From positions 310,001 to 374,000 of the forward strand of contig NZ_JBNAIM010000002.1 of assembly GCF_052048135.1 (NCBI RefSeq): a DNA stretch of 64,000 bases, read 5' to 3'. Numbering within the stretch: position 1 is the first letter of the stretch; the number at the start of each line of letters is the position of its first letter. Of this stretch, positions 16,491-24,766 are shown one piece after another. Source of the DNA: Pelagibacter sp052048135 (lineage in GTDB: Bacteria; Pseudomonadota; Alphaproteobacteria; Pelagibacterales; Pelagibacteraceae). The translations under genes and the position numbers were made by a program. The notes below the pieces were generated by a model. The model did not search any database and was not told where the DNA came from. It worked only from the letters and a program-made list of their open reading frames with translations.

Positions 16491-17534
16491 TCAAAATCCT
16501 AATTTAAAATTATTTTTATGGTTTCTAATTAACATTACTTTGAATAAGTTACCCATTTGTTTATCATCAATTAATCTTTTTAATCTATAATATAAATCTG
16601 CTTTTTTTAAAAAATTATAATTTCTAGATATTATTTCTGCTCTTTCATTTATTCCCATCTTAATCAAAAACTTTTTCTGAGTGGTTAAATTATATCTTAA
16701 TCCCCCCATATGTTTAATGATCTTCTGAAATAATTTAAAATTTATATTATGCGTAATATCAGCATTGCCAATCTTTTCTAAGATATCTGAATATTTGTGT
16801 TTAGAAATTGCTTGAAGGGTATTTTTCATTTTATTTTCAATATATCCATAATCAATTATCAGTATACCACCCGAGTTTCTTTTAATAATTTTAGAAATTT
16901 CTTTTAAATAACTTATACCAGGCTCAGAATATTCAATAAATTTTTGATTTTTTGAAATATTAAACCTTATTTTTTTTTCGTAATTCTTCATATTAATTTT
17001 TTTTTCAAAAAAGTGTGCTTTATTATTATTTTTTAGATGTACAAATTTTTCAAACCATAAACCTTTTTTTTTAGTGAATTGTTTTATTTCAAGAGAGTCG
17101 AAAAATTCATTTGCTAAAAAAATTGTAGGTTTTTTTTTTATGTTTTTTACATTTTTGATCCAAGATATTTTATTTTTATATAATTTTTTTTTTTGAATCT
17201 TTATTAAGGATGGACTTTTTTCAATAATTTTAAATTTACAAGCTTTAAAAAATTTTGGAAAATTTTTAAAACTTTCTAAAAGCACACTCATCATTTCACC
17301 ATTTCCTGCTCCCAATTCTATCAACTCAAATTCTTTTGGAGATCCTAAACTTTTCCAAAAACTTAAAACCCAAATAGCAATCATTTCAGAAAATAGTCTT
17401 GAGATATTTGGGGCGGTTATAAAATCTCCATCTTTACCAAATGGATTTTTTTTCATGTAGTATCCAGATTTTTTGTCGTAAAGAGAATAATTTATAAATC
17501 TATCTAATGGGAAATTCTTTTTTTTTATTTTCAT
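16491..17534 (-). CDS. SAM-dependent methyltransferase, MidA / NDUFAF7 family
   Basis: Homologue of the mitochondrial complex I assembly factor NDUFAF7, which methylates an arginine in a complex I subunit (family knowledge; substrate here inferred). The N-terminal block SGYYMKKNPFGKDGDFITAP is diagnostic. The AdoMet site is IELGAGNGEMM (about 91-101), followed by FLANEFFDSLEIKQF and a GGILIIDYGY segment. Length 347 aa is usual. Its start lies inside the 3' end of lgt (35-bp overlap) and its TGA is one base upstream of the presumed pgeF start, indicating a tightly coupled operon. Confidence 0.88.
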   Translation of the reverse strand: MKIKKKNFPLDRFINYSLYDKKSGYYMKKNPFGKDGDFITAPNISRLFSEMIAIWVLSFWKSLGSPKEFELIELGAGNGEMMSVLLESFKNFPKFFKACKFKIIEKSPSLIKIQKKKLYKNKISWIKNVKNIKKKPTIFLANEFFDSLEIKQFTKKKGLWFEKFVHLKNNNKAHFFEKKINMKNYEKKIRFNISKNQKFIEYSEPGISYLKEISKIIKRNSGGILIIDYGYIENKMKNTLQAISKHKYSDILEKIGNADITHNINFKLFQKIIKHMGGLRYNLTTQKKFLIKMGINERAEIISRNYNFLKKADLYYRLKRLIDDKQMGNLFKVMLIRNHKNNFKLGF

Positions 17535-18294
17535 ATTTTGTGATTACTAAATAAAATCCAAATAATAAGAAAAATAAACTTATTATTTGTCCCATTGTTA
17601 AATGAAATAATAAATAACCCAATTGTTCATCTGGAACTCTATAAAATTCTATTGTGAACCTAAAGATTGAATAAAAAATTAGAAATATGCCTGAAATAAA
17701 TCCTGGATTTTTAGCAAAATGTTTTTTTCTAAAATATATTAAAATTAAAAATAAAATAATGCCCTCGAATAAAGCCTCATATAATTGCGAAGGATGTCTA
17801 TATAAATTGTCTATCTGAATAAATTTTACCGCCCACACCACATTTGTTTCTGTTCCGTAAAGTTCAGAATTTATAAAATTTGCTATTCTTCCAAAAAAAA
17901 TACCTATAGGTGCAACAAAAGCCACTACATCCAGGTAATTAAATAAATTTTGATTATTTTTTTTTGCAAATAAAATTGTTCCAATAATAATTCCAATCAC
18001 ACCTCCATGAAATGACATACCGCCTTCCCAAATTTTAAAAATATCTAGTGGATTATTAAAATAAAAACTTAAATTATAAAATAATACATATCCCAATCTT
18101 CCTCCAATTATTATTCCTAAAATTAGGTATGTTATGTAATCATCAAATTTCTCATTAACTTTGGGATTTGAGATGAAAATCTTTTTACTTAAAATCCAAC
18201 CTAACAAAATTCCAATAATATAAGCAAGAGAATACCATCTTATTTCAATTGAAAGAATTTCAATTGCTACTGGGTCAAAATTATTAATGAACAT
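17500..18294 (-). CDS. lgt: Prolipoprotein diacylglyceryl transferase
   Basis: Inner-membrane enzyme that attaches diacylglycerol to the lipobox cysteine of prolipoproteins, the first step of lipoprotein maturation (BamD in this window is a likely client). About seven hydrophobic helices are visible. The core motifs are GGRLGYVLFYN (64-74), GGMSFHGGVIG (91-101) with the essential His, and GRIANFINSELYG (135-147), the Lgt signature. Length 264 aa is normal. It is divergent from ubiK across a gap containing a 15-bp-arm palindrome. Confidence 0.95.
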   Translation of the reverse strand: MFINNFDPVAIEILSIEIRWYSLAYIIGILLGWILSKKIFISNPKVNEKFDDYITYLILGIIIGGRLGYVLFYNLSFYFNNPLDIFKIWEGGMSFHGGVIGIIIGTILFAKKNNQNLFNYLDVVAFVAPIGIFFGRIANFINSELYGTETNVVWAVKFIQIDNLYRHPSQLYEALFEGIILFLILIYFRKKHFAKNPGFISGIFLIFYSIFRFTIEFYRVPDEQLGYLLFHLTMGQIISLFFLLFGFYLVITKYENKKKEFPIR

Positions 18295-18296
18295 TT

Positions 18297-18329
18297 TTAA
18301 TTATAACTATAGATTATAGTTATAATTAA
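18297..18329. repeat. Perfect 15-bp inverted repeat with 3-base loop in the lgt/ubiK divergent region
   Basis: Left arm 18297-18311 (TTAATTATAACTATA) and right arm 18315-18329 are exact reverse complements around the loop GAT. The element fills most of the 51-bp gap between two divergent start codons, directly next to the lgt ATG. It could be a dimeric-repressor operator for both genes or an mRNA 5' hairpin. The perfect symmetry is seen directly; the function is inferred. Confidence 0.6.
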
Positions 18330-18345
18330 GTAATTAGATAAATAT

Positions 18346-18582
18346 ATGAAAAATTCTAAGTTTGTTATTGATAAAATAGCTAAATTGATTGAACAAGGAC
18401 TGATATCAACAAAAGATATTTCTAACGAATTAATAACAATTTTGAAATCAAAAAGAGATGAAATAGTCTTTAAAATGAGGTTAACAAGCAAGGATGAGTT
18501 TGAAATTCTTTCTAAGAGGGTTGAAAATTTAGAAAAAAAAATTAATCAATCAAAAAAAATCAAAAAAAAACTAAAAAGGTAA
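18346..18582 (+). CDS. ubiK: UbiK / BMFP-domain accessory protein (YqiC family)
   Basis: Small coiled-coil protein of the membrane fusogenic (BMFP) family; UbiK assists ubiquinone synthesis in proteobacteria (family knowledge). The 78 residues show a helical N-terminal region, then the typical pattern of a conserved arginine-containing segment and a C-terminal coiled coil (FEILSKRVENLEKKINQ) ending in a lysine-rich tail. It stands alone on the plus strand. Its last 12 bp overlap the end of the convergent histidine kinase gene. The identification rests on size, order of segments and coiled coil. Confidence 0.7.
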   Translation: MKNSKFVIDKIAKLIEQGLISTKDISNELITILKSKRDEIVFKMRLTSKDEFEILSKRVENLEKKINQSKKIKKKLKR

Positions 18583-19890
18583 AAAAATCTTAACTTCTAA
18601 ACCATTCATTACAGATTTAGCTAATTTTATATTTCCTCCATGTGATCTGACAATATCAGAGGCAATTGACATTCCTAATCCAACACTAGATTTTGAATCT
18701 GCTCTTCCTTTATCCATTTTGTAAAATGGTTTAAAAACATTTTCATATTCATGCTTGGGAATACCTGGCCCATCATCCTCAATTTTAATAAATATATTAT
18801 TGCTACCCTTAGAGATACTAATATTTATTTTTTTAGCATATTTGATTGAATTATCTAATAAGTTGTTAATACATCTTTTAATTAAGTTTTTTCTACCATT
18901 AATATATATCCTGGGCGCAATATTGGAAAAAATATTTTTATTATCATATTTTTTTACAATTTCATTGATTAAATCACTAAGATCAAATTGTTCATCTTTT
19001 TCAAGATAAGAAGAGCTGGTGAATTGAAGATATTCATTAAGCATTTTTTCCATTTCATTTATATCTTCAGCCAATTTATTGGATAATTCTTTGTCCTTAA
19101 TAAAAGCAATTTGAAGCTTCATCCTTGTAAGTGGAGTTCTTAAATCATGACTAATTCCTGACAACATCTCTGATCTTTGGTTAAGATGTCTCAAAATTCT
19201 TTTTCTCATTCTATCGAATTCATAACCAGCTTGTCTTATTTCTGCAGCACCAGATGGTTTAAATTCATCTATTTCTTCTCCTCTACCAAATTTTTCTGCA
19301 GCTTTAGCAAGATTAGTAATTGGTCTTGTTTGATTTTTTAAAAAAATTAATGAAATTAAAACCATTATAACTGCTGGAACAGTTATCCAAAGTGCAAATA
19401 TTCTGGCTGATGAGCTTGTTACTCTGTCACGTGGAATTAAAAATTTGAAGTAACCAGATTGATATTTAATTCTTAGATCAATTAACTCTTTATATCCTGT
19501 AGTATCAAACCAGAATTCTCCACTACCAAATTTTGATTTTAGTTCTCTTCTTAAAGTTCTATCAATTGGACTAAACCACCTCTCATCATAAAGATAATCA
19601 AAATTATTATCCTCAACATATTCAATATTTAAATCTTGGTAGACAGAAAATAAGCTTGTTATTTCATTTTTGTCATAAATTTCATCTGAATACACTTCAA
19701 TAAATGTATTAATTTCATTCACTAAAGCCTTAGTCATACCTTTATTTGTTTTAATCCATAGACTATCAAAAAAAACGATTGTAATTATCAATTGCAAAAC
19801 AATTACAGGGACTGCTACAATTAAAAGCGCACGATAAAATAATCTTTTTGGAAGAATATTTTTAATGAATTTACTCAATCCATAAAACAT
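18571..19890 (-). CDS. envZ: EnvZ-like membrane sensor histidine kinase
   Basis: Two-component sensor with two membrane helices (about 20-42 and 165-184) bracketing a periplasmic domain of about 120 residues. A HAMP domain follows (TRPITNLAKAAEKFG to about 235), then the HisKA dimerisation domain with the phospho-accepting H248 in SGISHDLRTPL. The HATPase domain shows CINNLLDNSIKYA (N box) and EDDGPGIP (G1 box), with GLGMSIASDIV (G2 box). Length 439 aa is typical of EnvZ. Its start overlaps the response regulator by 20 bp. The signal sensed cannot be deduced. Confidence 0.85.
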   Translation of the reverse strand: MFYGLSKFIKNILPKRLFYRALLIVAVPVIVLQLIITIVFFDSLWIKTNKGMTKALVNEINTFIEVYSDEIYDKNEITSLFSVYQDLNIEYVEDNNFDYLYDERWFSPIDRTLRRELKSKFGSGEFWFDTTGYKELIDLRIKYQSGYFKFLIPRDRVTSSSARIFALWITVPAVIMVLISLIFLKNQTRPITNLAKAAEKFGRGEEIDEFKPSGAAEIRQAGYEFDRMRKRILRHLNQRSEMLSGISHDLRTPLTRMKLQIAFIKDKELSNKLAEDINEMEKMLNEYLQFTSSSYLEKDEQFDLSDLINEIVKKYDNKNIFSNIAPRIYINGRKNLIKRCINNLLDNSIKYAKKINISISKGSNNIFIKIEDDGPGIPKHEYENVFKPFYKMDKGRADSKSSVGLGMSIASDIVRSHGGNIKLAKSVMNGLEVKIFLPF

Positions 19891-20548
19891 ATCCAGCTCC
19901 TCTGATAGTTTGTAAAAATTTGGGATTTTTTGGATCTATTTCTATTTTTTTCCTTAATCTTGTAATAATCACATCAATAGATCTTTCCTTATCTAATTCA
20001 ATTAAAAAACCTATATCCTCACGGGAAAAAGTTTTACCTGGATTATTGATCATTTTTTCTAAAATTTTTTTTTCTGTATTATTAATCTTATATTCATTAT
20101 TCTTTTTTGAAATTATTTGTTTATTTAGGTCAATTTCAATATTTTCAAATTTTATAACTCTTTTTTGGTCATTCTTTTTTGTTTTTTCAAGAATATTTTT
20201 AATTCTTAATAAGAGTTCTTTAGGTTCAAAAGGTTTTGGTAAATAGTCATCAGCACCTATCTCAAGCCCCTCGACCCTTTCATTTGCTTCACCTTTCGCT
20301 GTTAGTAAAATTATTGGTGTTTCCAGTTTTTTTTGATTTTCTTTAATAAATTCTAAGCCACTTTTTCCAGGCATCATTATATCTAAAATTATTAAATCAA
20401 ATTTGATTATTTTAATTTTTTCTAATGCATCTTCCGCACTAATAGCTGTCGTGATGAGATAATTATTCTCATTCAAATATTTTTTTACCAGGGTTCTTAT
20501 CCCATCATCATCATCTACTACCAATATGTGTGCAATTAGATTATCCAT
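19871..20548 (-). CDS. ompR: OmpR-family response regulator
   Basis: Partner of the adjacent EnvZ-like kinase. The receiver domain (about 1-122) has the acidic pocket VDDDD (11-15), the phospho-acceptor D56 in LIILDIMMPG and the switch lysine in DDYLPKPF. The C-terminal winged-helix DNA-binding domain (about 130-225) ends with DVIITRLRKKIEIDPKNPKFLQTIRGAGY split over the last 35 residues, typical of OmpR. The order marR-ompR-envZ with 8- and 20-bp overlaps suggests one transcript. Confidence 0.88.
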   Translation of the reverse strand: MDNLIAHILVVDDDDGIRTLVKKYLNENNYLITTAISAEDALEKIKIIKFDLIILDIMMPGKSGLEFIKENQKKLETPIILLTAKGEANERVEGLEIGADDYLPKPFEPKELLLRIKNILEKTKKNDQKRVIKFENIEIDLNKQIISKKNNEYKINNTEKKILEKMINNPGKTFSREDIGFLIELDKERSIDVIITRLRKKIEIDPKNPKFLQTIRGAGYVLWIE

Positions 20549-20978
20549 TTATTATTTTTTTTAAAACATTGTCAAAATTTATTACTTCTTCAGAACTAGA
20601 ATTTAACAAAGCACTATGGATCCTTTTTTTTTGAATTTCAAATATTTCGTTAAATATTTTTTTTCCCTTTTCATTCAGGAAAATGTGTTTAATTCTAGTA
20701 TCTACTTCATCTTTTTTGAAAATTATTATTTCTAATTTAATCAAATCTTTTAAAACTCTATTAAGACTTTGTTTTGTAACTTTAAGTCTCTTGAGAAGCT
20801 CTGAAATAGAAATTCCCTCATACATAGATAGTAGATGAATTACTTTTTGATGTGCTATACCAATTTTATACTTATTTAGAATCTTTTTTGAATCTGAGAA
20901 AGTTTCTCTGTAACCAATAAAAAGCTTTTCTATTAAATCTTTTAATTGATCATCTTTTAGATATAAAAGTTGTTTCAT
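20541..20978 (-). CDS. MarR-family transcriptional regulator
   Basis: A 145-residue winged-helix protein. The recognition region is ISELLKRLKVTKQSLNRVLKDL (about 76-97), followed by a wing with KKDEVDTRIKHIFLNEKG, the classic MarR D-x-R motif. Terminal helices form the dimer interface. It is the first gene of a group with the downstream OmpR/EnvZ pair (8-bp overlap) and is divergent from ilvE, so either set could be its target. An imperfect 16-bp palindrome lies inside its own 5' end (20954-20969). The ligand is unknown. Confidence 0.85.
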   Translation of the reverse strand: MKQLLYLKDDQLKDLIEKLFIGYRETFSDSKKILNKYKIGIAHQKVIHLLSMYEGISISELLKRLKVTKQSLNRVLKDLIKLEIIIFKKDEVDTRIKHIFLNEKGKKIFNEIFEIQKKRIHSALLNSSSEEVINFDNVLKKIING

Positions 20979-20992
20979 TTTGGTAAGTTATA

Positions 20993-21021
20993 TTGACATA
21001 TTATAGATACAAAGATATTTT
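20993..21021 (+). promoter_or_regulatory. Predicted sigma-70 promoter of ilvE
   Basis: TTGACA at 20993-20998 matches the -35 consensus exactly. It is followed after 17 bp by TATTTT (21016-21021) as a -10 box, leaving about 20 bases of leader before the ilvE ATG at 21048. It lies in the gap to the divergent marR gene. Confidence 0.5.
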
Positions 21022-21047
21022 TCAGTAAGAATTTTTTATTTCATAAA

Positions 21048-21929
21048 ATGATACCTTACGACAAAAGATCAGGAAAAATATGGTACAATGGCGAATTAGT
21101 CGATTGGTCAGAAGTTAAAGTTCATGTTTTGAGCCATGGATTGCATTATGCTAGCTGTGTTTTTGAAGGTGAACGCGTGTACGATGGTTCAATTTTTAAA
21201 TTAGAGGAACATACATCTAGGTTGTTTTATTCTGCAAAAAGAATGGGATTTGAAATTCCATACAGCGAGAATGAAATAAATAATGCTTCAAAAAAAATAA
21301 TTGCAACACAAAAAGTAGAAAATGGATATGTAAGACCAGTTGCTTGGAGAGGGAGTGAGATGATGGCCATTTCAGCACAACAAACAAAAATTCATGTTGC
21401 TATTGCGACTTGGGAGTGGGGATCATATTTTGATCCTAAACTTAAAATTGAAGGTATTAGATTAAATATATCTAGCTGGAGAAGACCTGCGCCTAACACG
21501 ATTCCTTGGGACACGAAAGCTTCAGGGCTTTATATGATATGTACACTCTCAAAACATGAAGCAGAAAAACAAGGTTACACCGATTCACTTATGTTGGACC
21601 ATGATGGAAATGTTGCTGAGGCTACAGGAGCTAATATTTTTTTTAAGGATAAAAATGGAGACTTGCACACTCCAATTCCAGATTCATTTTTAGATGGCAT
21701 TACTAGAAGAACTGTAATTGAAATAGCAAAATCTAAAAATATTAAAGTTCATGAAAGAAAAATTAAACCTGAGGAATTAAAAAGTTTTGTAGGATGTTTC
21801 TTGACTGGTACAGCTGCTGAAGTGACACCTGTGTCTTGCATTGCTGAAAATCAATTTAAAGTTTGTGAAATGATAATTGATTTAAATGAAAGCTATCTTG
21901 CTTTAGTTAAAAAGAAAAAAGCAGCCTAA
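21048..21929 (+). CDS. ilvE: Branched-chain amino acid aminotransferase
   Basis: PLP enzyme for the last step of leucine, isoleucine and valine synthesis. Class IV aminotransferase marks are WYNGELVDW (12-20), HGLHYASCVFEGERVY (30-45), RPVAWRGSE, and the PLP lysine K157 in PWDTKASGLY. LMLDHDGNVAEATGANIFF and the FLTGTAAEVTPV segment complete the family pattern. Length 293 aa is normal. Transcribed alone on the plus strand; its 3' end overlaps the convergent pgsA by 4 bp. Confidence 0.94.
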   Translation: MIPYDKRSGKIWYNGELVDWSEVKVHVLSHGLHYASCVFEGERVYDGSIFKLEEHTSRLFYSAKRMGFEIPYSENEINNASKKIIATQKVENGYVRPVAWRGSEMMAISAQQTKIHVAIATWEWGSYFDPKLKIEGIRLNISSWRRPAPNTIPWDTKASGLYMICTLSKHEAEKQGYTDSLMLDHDGNVAEATGANIFFKDKNGDLHTPIPDSFLDGITRRTVIEIAKSKNIKVHERKIKPEELKSFVGCFLTGTAAEVTPVSCIAENQFKVCEMIIDLNESYLALVKKKKAA

Positions 21930-22510
21930 TCTTTGCTATCCTCAGATATTGCATGATCAATTCCTTTACGCATATAATCATATCCAGTAAATAAAGTTAA
22001 AGCTGCAGACAACCATAAAAGAATTATTCCAATAGTTTGAGCATTATAATCTTGAAAATTGATAATTTTATTTCCAGTATCACCAGAGAGTAAAAGTGCA
22101 ATAGACACCATTTGTAAAACTGTTTTCAACTTAGCTAAATTTGACACAGGTAATTTAATTTTCCCTTTTGCTAAAAATTCTCTTAGACCTGAAATTAAAA
22201 TTTCTCTTGTTAAAATTATAATTGCAGCAATTACTTCATAATTGCGGATAGTTCCATCCATTACTAACAAGATTAATGCAGTAGCAACAATAATTTTGTC
22301 TGCTATTGGATCTAATAACTCACCTAATTTAGACTCCTCTCCAAGTAATCTAGCCAACATACCATCTAAAAAATCTGTAAACGATGCAATGATGAATAAA
22401 ATAAGTGCTGTCAAATCTCCATAAAAGCCCGGAAGATAGAATGCTAAAACAAAAAATGGAACGATTAAAATTCTTCCTACAGTCAATATATTTGGTATTT
22501 TTTTAAGCAT
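21926..22510 (-). CDS. pgsA: CDP-diacylglycerol-glycerol-3-phosphate 3-phosphatidyltransferase
   Basis: Membrane enzyme making phosphatidylglycerol phosphate. The CDP-alcohol phosphotransferase motif D-G-x2-A-R-x8-G-x3-D-x3-D is present in the segment starting DFLDGMLARLLG and ending ELLDPIADK (about 46-72). The N-terminal NILTVGRILIVP is also typical. Several hydrophobic helices span the 194 residues. Phosphatidylserine synthase shares the motif, but the length and the N-terminal signature favour PgsA. Located 8 bp downstream of uvrC, a neighbour pair common in proteobacteria. Confidence 0.93.
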   Translation of the reverse strand: MLKKIPNILTVGRILIVPFFVLAFYLPGFYGDLTALILFIIASFTDFLDGMLARLLGEESKLGELLDPIADKIIVATALILLVMDGTIRNYEVIAAIIILTREILISGLREFLAKGKIKLPVSNLAKLKTVLQMVSIALLLSGDTGNKIINFQDYNAQTIGIILLWLSAALTLFTGYDYMRKGIDHAISEDSKD

Positions 22511-22518
22511 AAAAATAT

Positions 22519-24354
22519 TTATTCGTGGAAAAAGTTATATATCTTTTTTGCAACTTTTTCCTCAACACCTTCAACAGATTTTATTTCATCAAGGCTTGCA
22601 GATTCTACTGCTCTGGCAGAACCAAAATGGTTTAATAATGCTCTTTTTCGGATAGATCCAATACCCTCGATCTGATCAAGTAAAGATTTACTAATTCCTC
22701 TTTTTCTTTTAGCTCGGTGAGCGCTTATTGCAAATCTGTGAGATTCATCTCTAATTCTTTGGAGAAAAAATAAAGTTGGGTCGTTTTTTGTAAATTTATA
22801 TTCTTTTCCGTTATGAAAAAAAGTTTCATTACCGCTATTCCTATATTTACCTTTCGCTATAGCAATAATTGGTAAGTCGTGAAGACCTAACTCATTTAAG
22901 GTCTCTCGAGCTACAGAATATTGTCCTTTTCCTCCATCAACCATTACTAAGTCAGGAAATGTTAAATAATTGTCTTTTTCTTGGATAGCTCTTTTAAACC
23001 TTCTATTGAGAACCTCTCGCATCATTCCATAATCATCTTGTTCATTCTTTTGCAGTTTTATATTAAATTTTCTGTACCTTTTTTTAATAAACCCTTCATC
23101 ACCATAAGCAATTAATGCGCCAACACTATTAGTTCCTTGAATGTGACTGTTATCGTAAACCTCTATTAAATTTATGTTTATTTCTAGATTAAATTTACTT
23201 GCAACAGAATCAAATAATTCTCTATTATTTTGACTTTCATAAAGTTTTCTATTTAAACTATCTTTTGCATTTTTGATTGCTTGATGAATAACTTTTAATT
23301 TTGATCCCTTCTTTGCAACAGAAATATTAATTTGCTTCTGTTCTTTTTCAGAAAGAGTTTTTTCAATCAAGTTCTTTTCTTTTATCTCTTCAGATAAAAT
23401 TATTGAAGAGGGAACACTTTTATTTTCATAAAATTGTGAAACAAACGAATTCAATATATCACTTAATTTTTCATCTGGATCATGTTTTGGAAAAAATGCT
23501 TGATTGCCCCAATTTTGCTTTGACCTGTAAAAGAAAACCTGAATACATGTTTTGCCAGATTCTTTATATCCAGCGACTACATCAGCTTCAATTAAATTTG
23601 CTTCATTAACCCTTTGAGAAGATTGAATAATATTTAAAGATTTTATTCTATCTCTTAAAATTACCGCTTTTTCAAAATTTAAATCATCACTTGCCTTTTC
23701 CATTTGCTCAGATAAATTTTTTTGTATTTTTCTTGATTTACCAGAGACAAATTCAATAGCATCATCAACAGTTTTTTTGTATTCATCTTTTTCAACATAA
23801 CCCACACATGGTCCAGAACATCTTTTTATTTGATAAAGAATACATGGGCGTTCTCTATTTTTAAAAACGGTATCATCACAAACTCTTAATTGGAAAATTT
23901 TTTGTATCATTTTTATAGTCCAATTAGCTGATCCAGCTGATGCAAATGGACCAAAGTAAAAACCTTCTTTTGTTTTTTTTCCTCTGTGCCTTTTTATTTG
24001 AGGCCACTTATCTTTGTTGCCTATAAAAATAAATGGAAAAGATTTATCATCTCGTAGTAAAATATTAAATTTGGGTTTATGTTTTTTGATTAAATTTGCT
24101 TCAAGTAGCAAAGCTTCACTTTCATTTGAAGTTGTTGTAATCTCCAATCTTCTTGTTTGGGATAGCATTCTCTCAGTTCTTATTATGTGATTTTTTTCTG
24201 ATACATAGCTCTTTAATCTGTTAGGTAAATTTTTTGCTTTCCCAACATAAAGAATATCTCCCTTATCATTTAACATTCTGTAAACACCAGGTAGTTTAGG
24301 TATTAAAGGGAGTTCTTTTTTAATTACTTCTTTGCCAATTTCAGAACTTATCAT
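22519..24354 (-). CDS. uvrC: Excinuclease ABC subunit C
   Basis: Makes the dual incisions in nucleotide excision repair. Domains in order: N-terminal GIY-YIG nuclease (GVYRMLNDKGDILYVGKAKNL), a cysteine-rich segment (CILYQIKRCSGPCVGYV), the UVR helical pair that binds UvrB (ASDDLNFEKAVILRDRI), the RNase H-like second nuclease domain (IEVYDNSHIQGTNSVG; DLVMVDGGKGQYS) and a C-terminal helix-hairpin-helix. The ATG at 24354 was chosen over a TTG at 24384. The start overlaps the folB end by 14 bp. UvrB is two genes upstream on the same strand. Confidence 0.95.
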   Translation of the reverse strand: MISSEIGKEVIKKELPLIPKLPGVYRMLNDKGDILYVGKAKNLPNRLKSYVSEKNHIIRTERMLSQTRRLEITTTSNESEALLLEANLIKKHKPKFNILLRDDKSFPFIFIGNKDKWPQIKRHRGKKTKEGFYFGPFASAGSANWTIKMIQKIFQLRVCDDTVFKNRERPCILYQIKRCSGPCVGYVEKDEYKKTVDDAIEFVSGKSRKIQKNLSEQMEKASDDLNFEKAVILRDRIKSLNIIQSSQRVNEANLIEADVVAGYKESGKTCIQVFFYRSKQNWGNQAFFPKHDPDEKLSDILNSFVSQFYENKSVPSSIILSEEIKEKNLIEKTLSEKEQKQINISVAKKGSKLKVIHQAIKNAKDSLNRKLYESQNNRELFDSVASKFNLEININLIEVYDNSHIQGTNSVGALIAYGDEGFIKKRYRKFNIKLQKNEQDDYGMMREVLNRRFKRAIQEKDNYLTFPDLVMVDGGKGQYSVARETLNELGLHDLPIIAIAKGKYRNSGNETFFHNGKEYKFTKNDPTLFFLQRIRDESHRFAISAHRAKRKRGISKSLLDQIEGIGSIRKRALLNHFGSARAVESASLDEIKSVEGVEEKVAKKIYNFFHE

Positions 24355-24766
24355 GACTTCTTTTTTTGGTAATTTGTATACCAACAGATGAACACTCTTT
24401 TAAAATTTCCATTTTTTCAATTTTTAACATTATTTTTCCAATTCTTTTGTCTTTAAATAGTTCATCGAATACAGCTTCAGCTAAAGTTTCCAAAAAATTA
24501 TAATGTTTCTTTTTGACTAGTTTTGTAATTAGTTTAACGATTGTTCCATAATTAACTATTGATTTTAAATCTTTATCGTTACTAGGTTTTTTATCTTCGT
24601 AATCAATTTCAAGACTAAATTTAACCTTCTGGGCCTTTTTTCTCTCAAAGTCATAGTAGCCAAGTTTAAGATCTAAAATTAATTCATTTATGAGTATTTT
24701 TTTTTCATAATTAAATAATCTTTTTTCTTTATGAATTTTTACTATTTTGAAATTATTTTTTTTCAT
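24341..24766 (-). CDS. folB: Dihydroneopterin aldolase family protein FolB
   Basis: Folate-pathway enzyme that cleaves dihydroneopterin to hydroxymethyl-dihydropterin. After a lysine-rich N-terminal extension of about 25 residues the FolB/FolX tunnelling fold is visible: ILDLKLGYYDFERKKAQKV, VNYGTIVKLITKLV, FLETLAEAVFDEL with the conserved Glu, and the C-terminal SSVGIQITK. At 141 aa it is slightly longer than usual because of the extension. It overlaps the SDR gene upstream by 4 bp and uvrC downstream by 14 bp. FolX or a fused variant cannot be excluded. Confidence 0.82.
   Translation of the reverse strand: MKKNNFKIVKIHKEKRLFNYEKKILINELILDLKLGYYDFERKKAQKVKFSLEIDYEDKKPSNDKDLKSIVNYGTIVKLITKLVKKKHYNFLETLAEAVFDELFKDKRIGKIMLKIEKMEILKECSSVGIQITKKRSHDKF

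Noticed and set aside
16268..16501. pgeF as a truncated pseudogene beginning at GTG 16267
   Set aside because: The upstream frame is fully open and encodes conserved family motifs (HGFF, SLNCG, HQIHS), so the gene is complete and only its start codon is unusual.
20954..20969. Operator CTTTTAGATATAAAAG for MarR
   Set aside because: The near-palindrome has one mismatch and lies inside the coding start of marR, so it is kept only as a remark and not as a regulatory feature.
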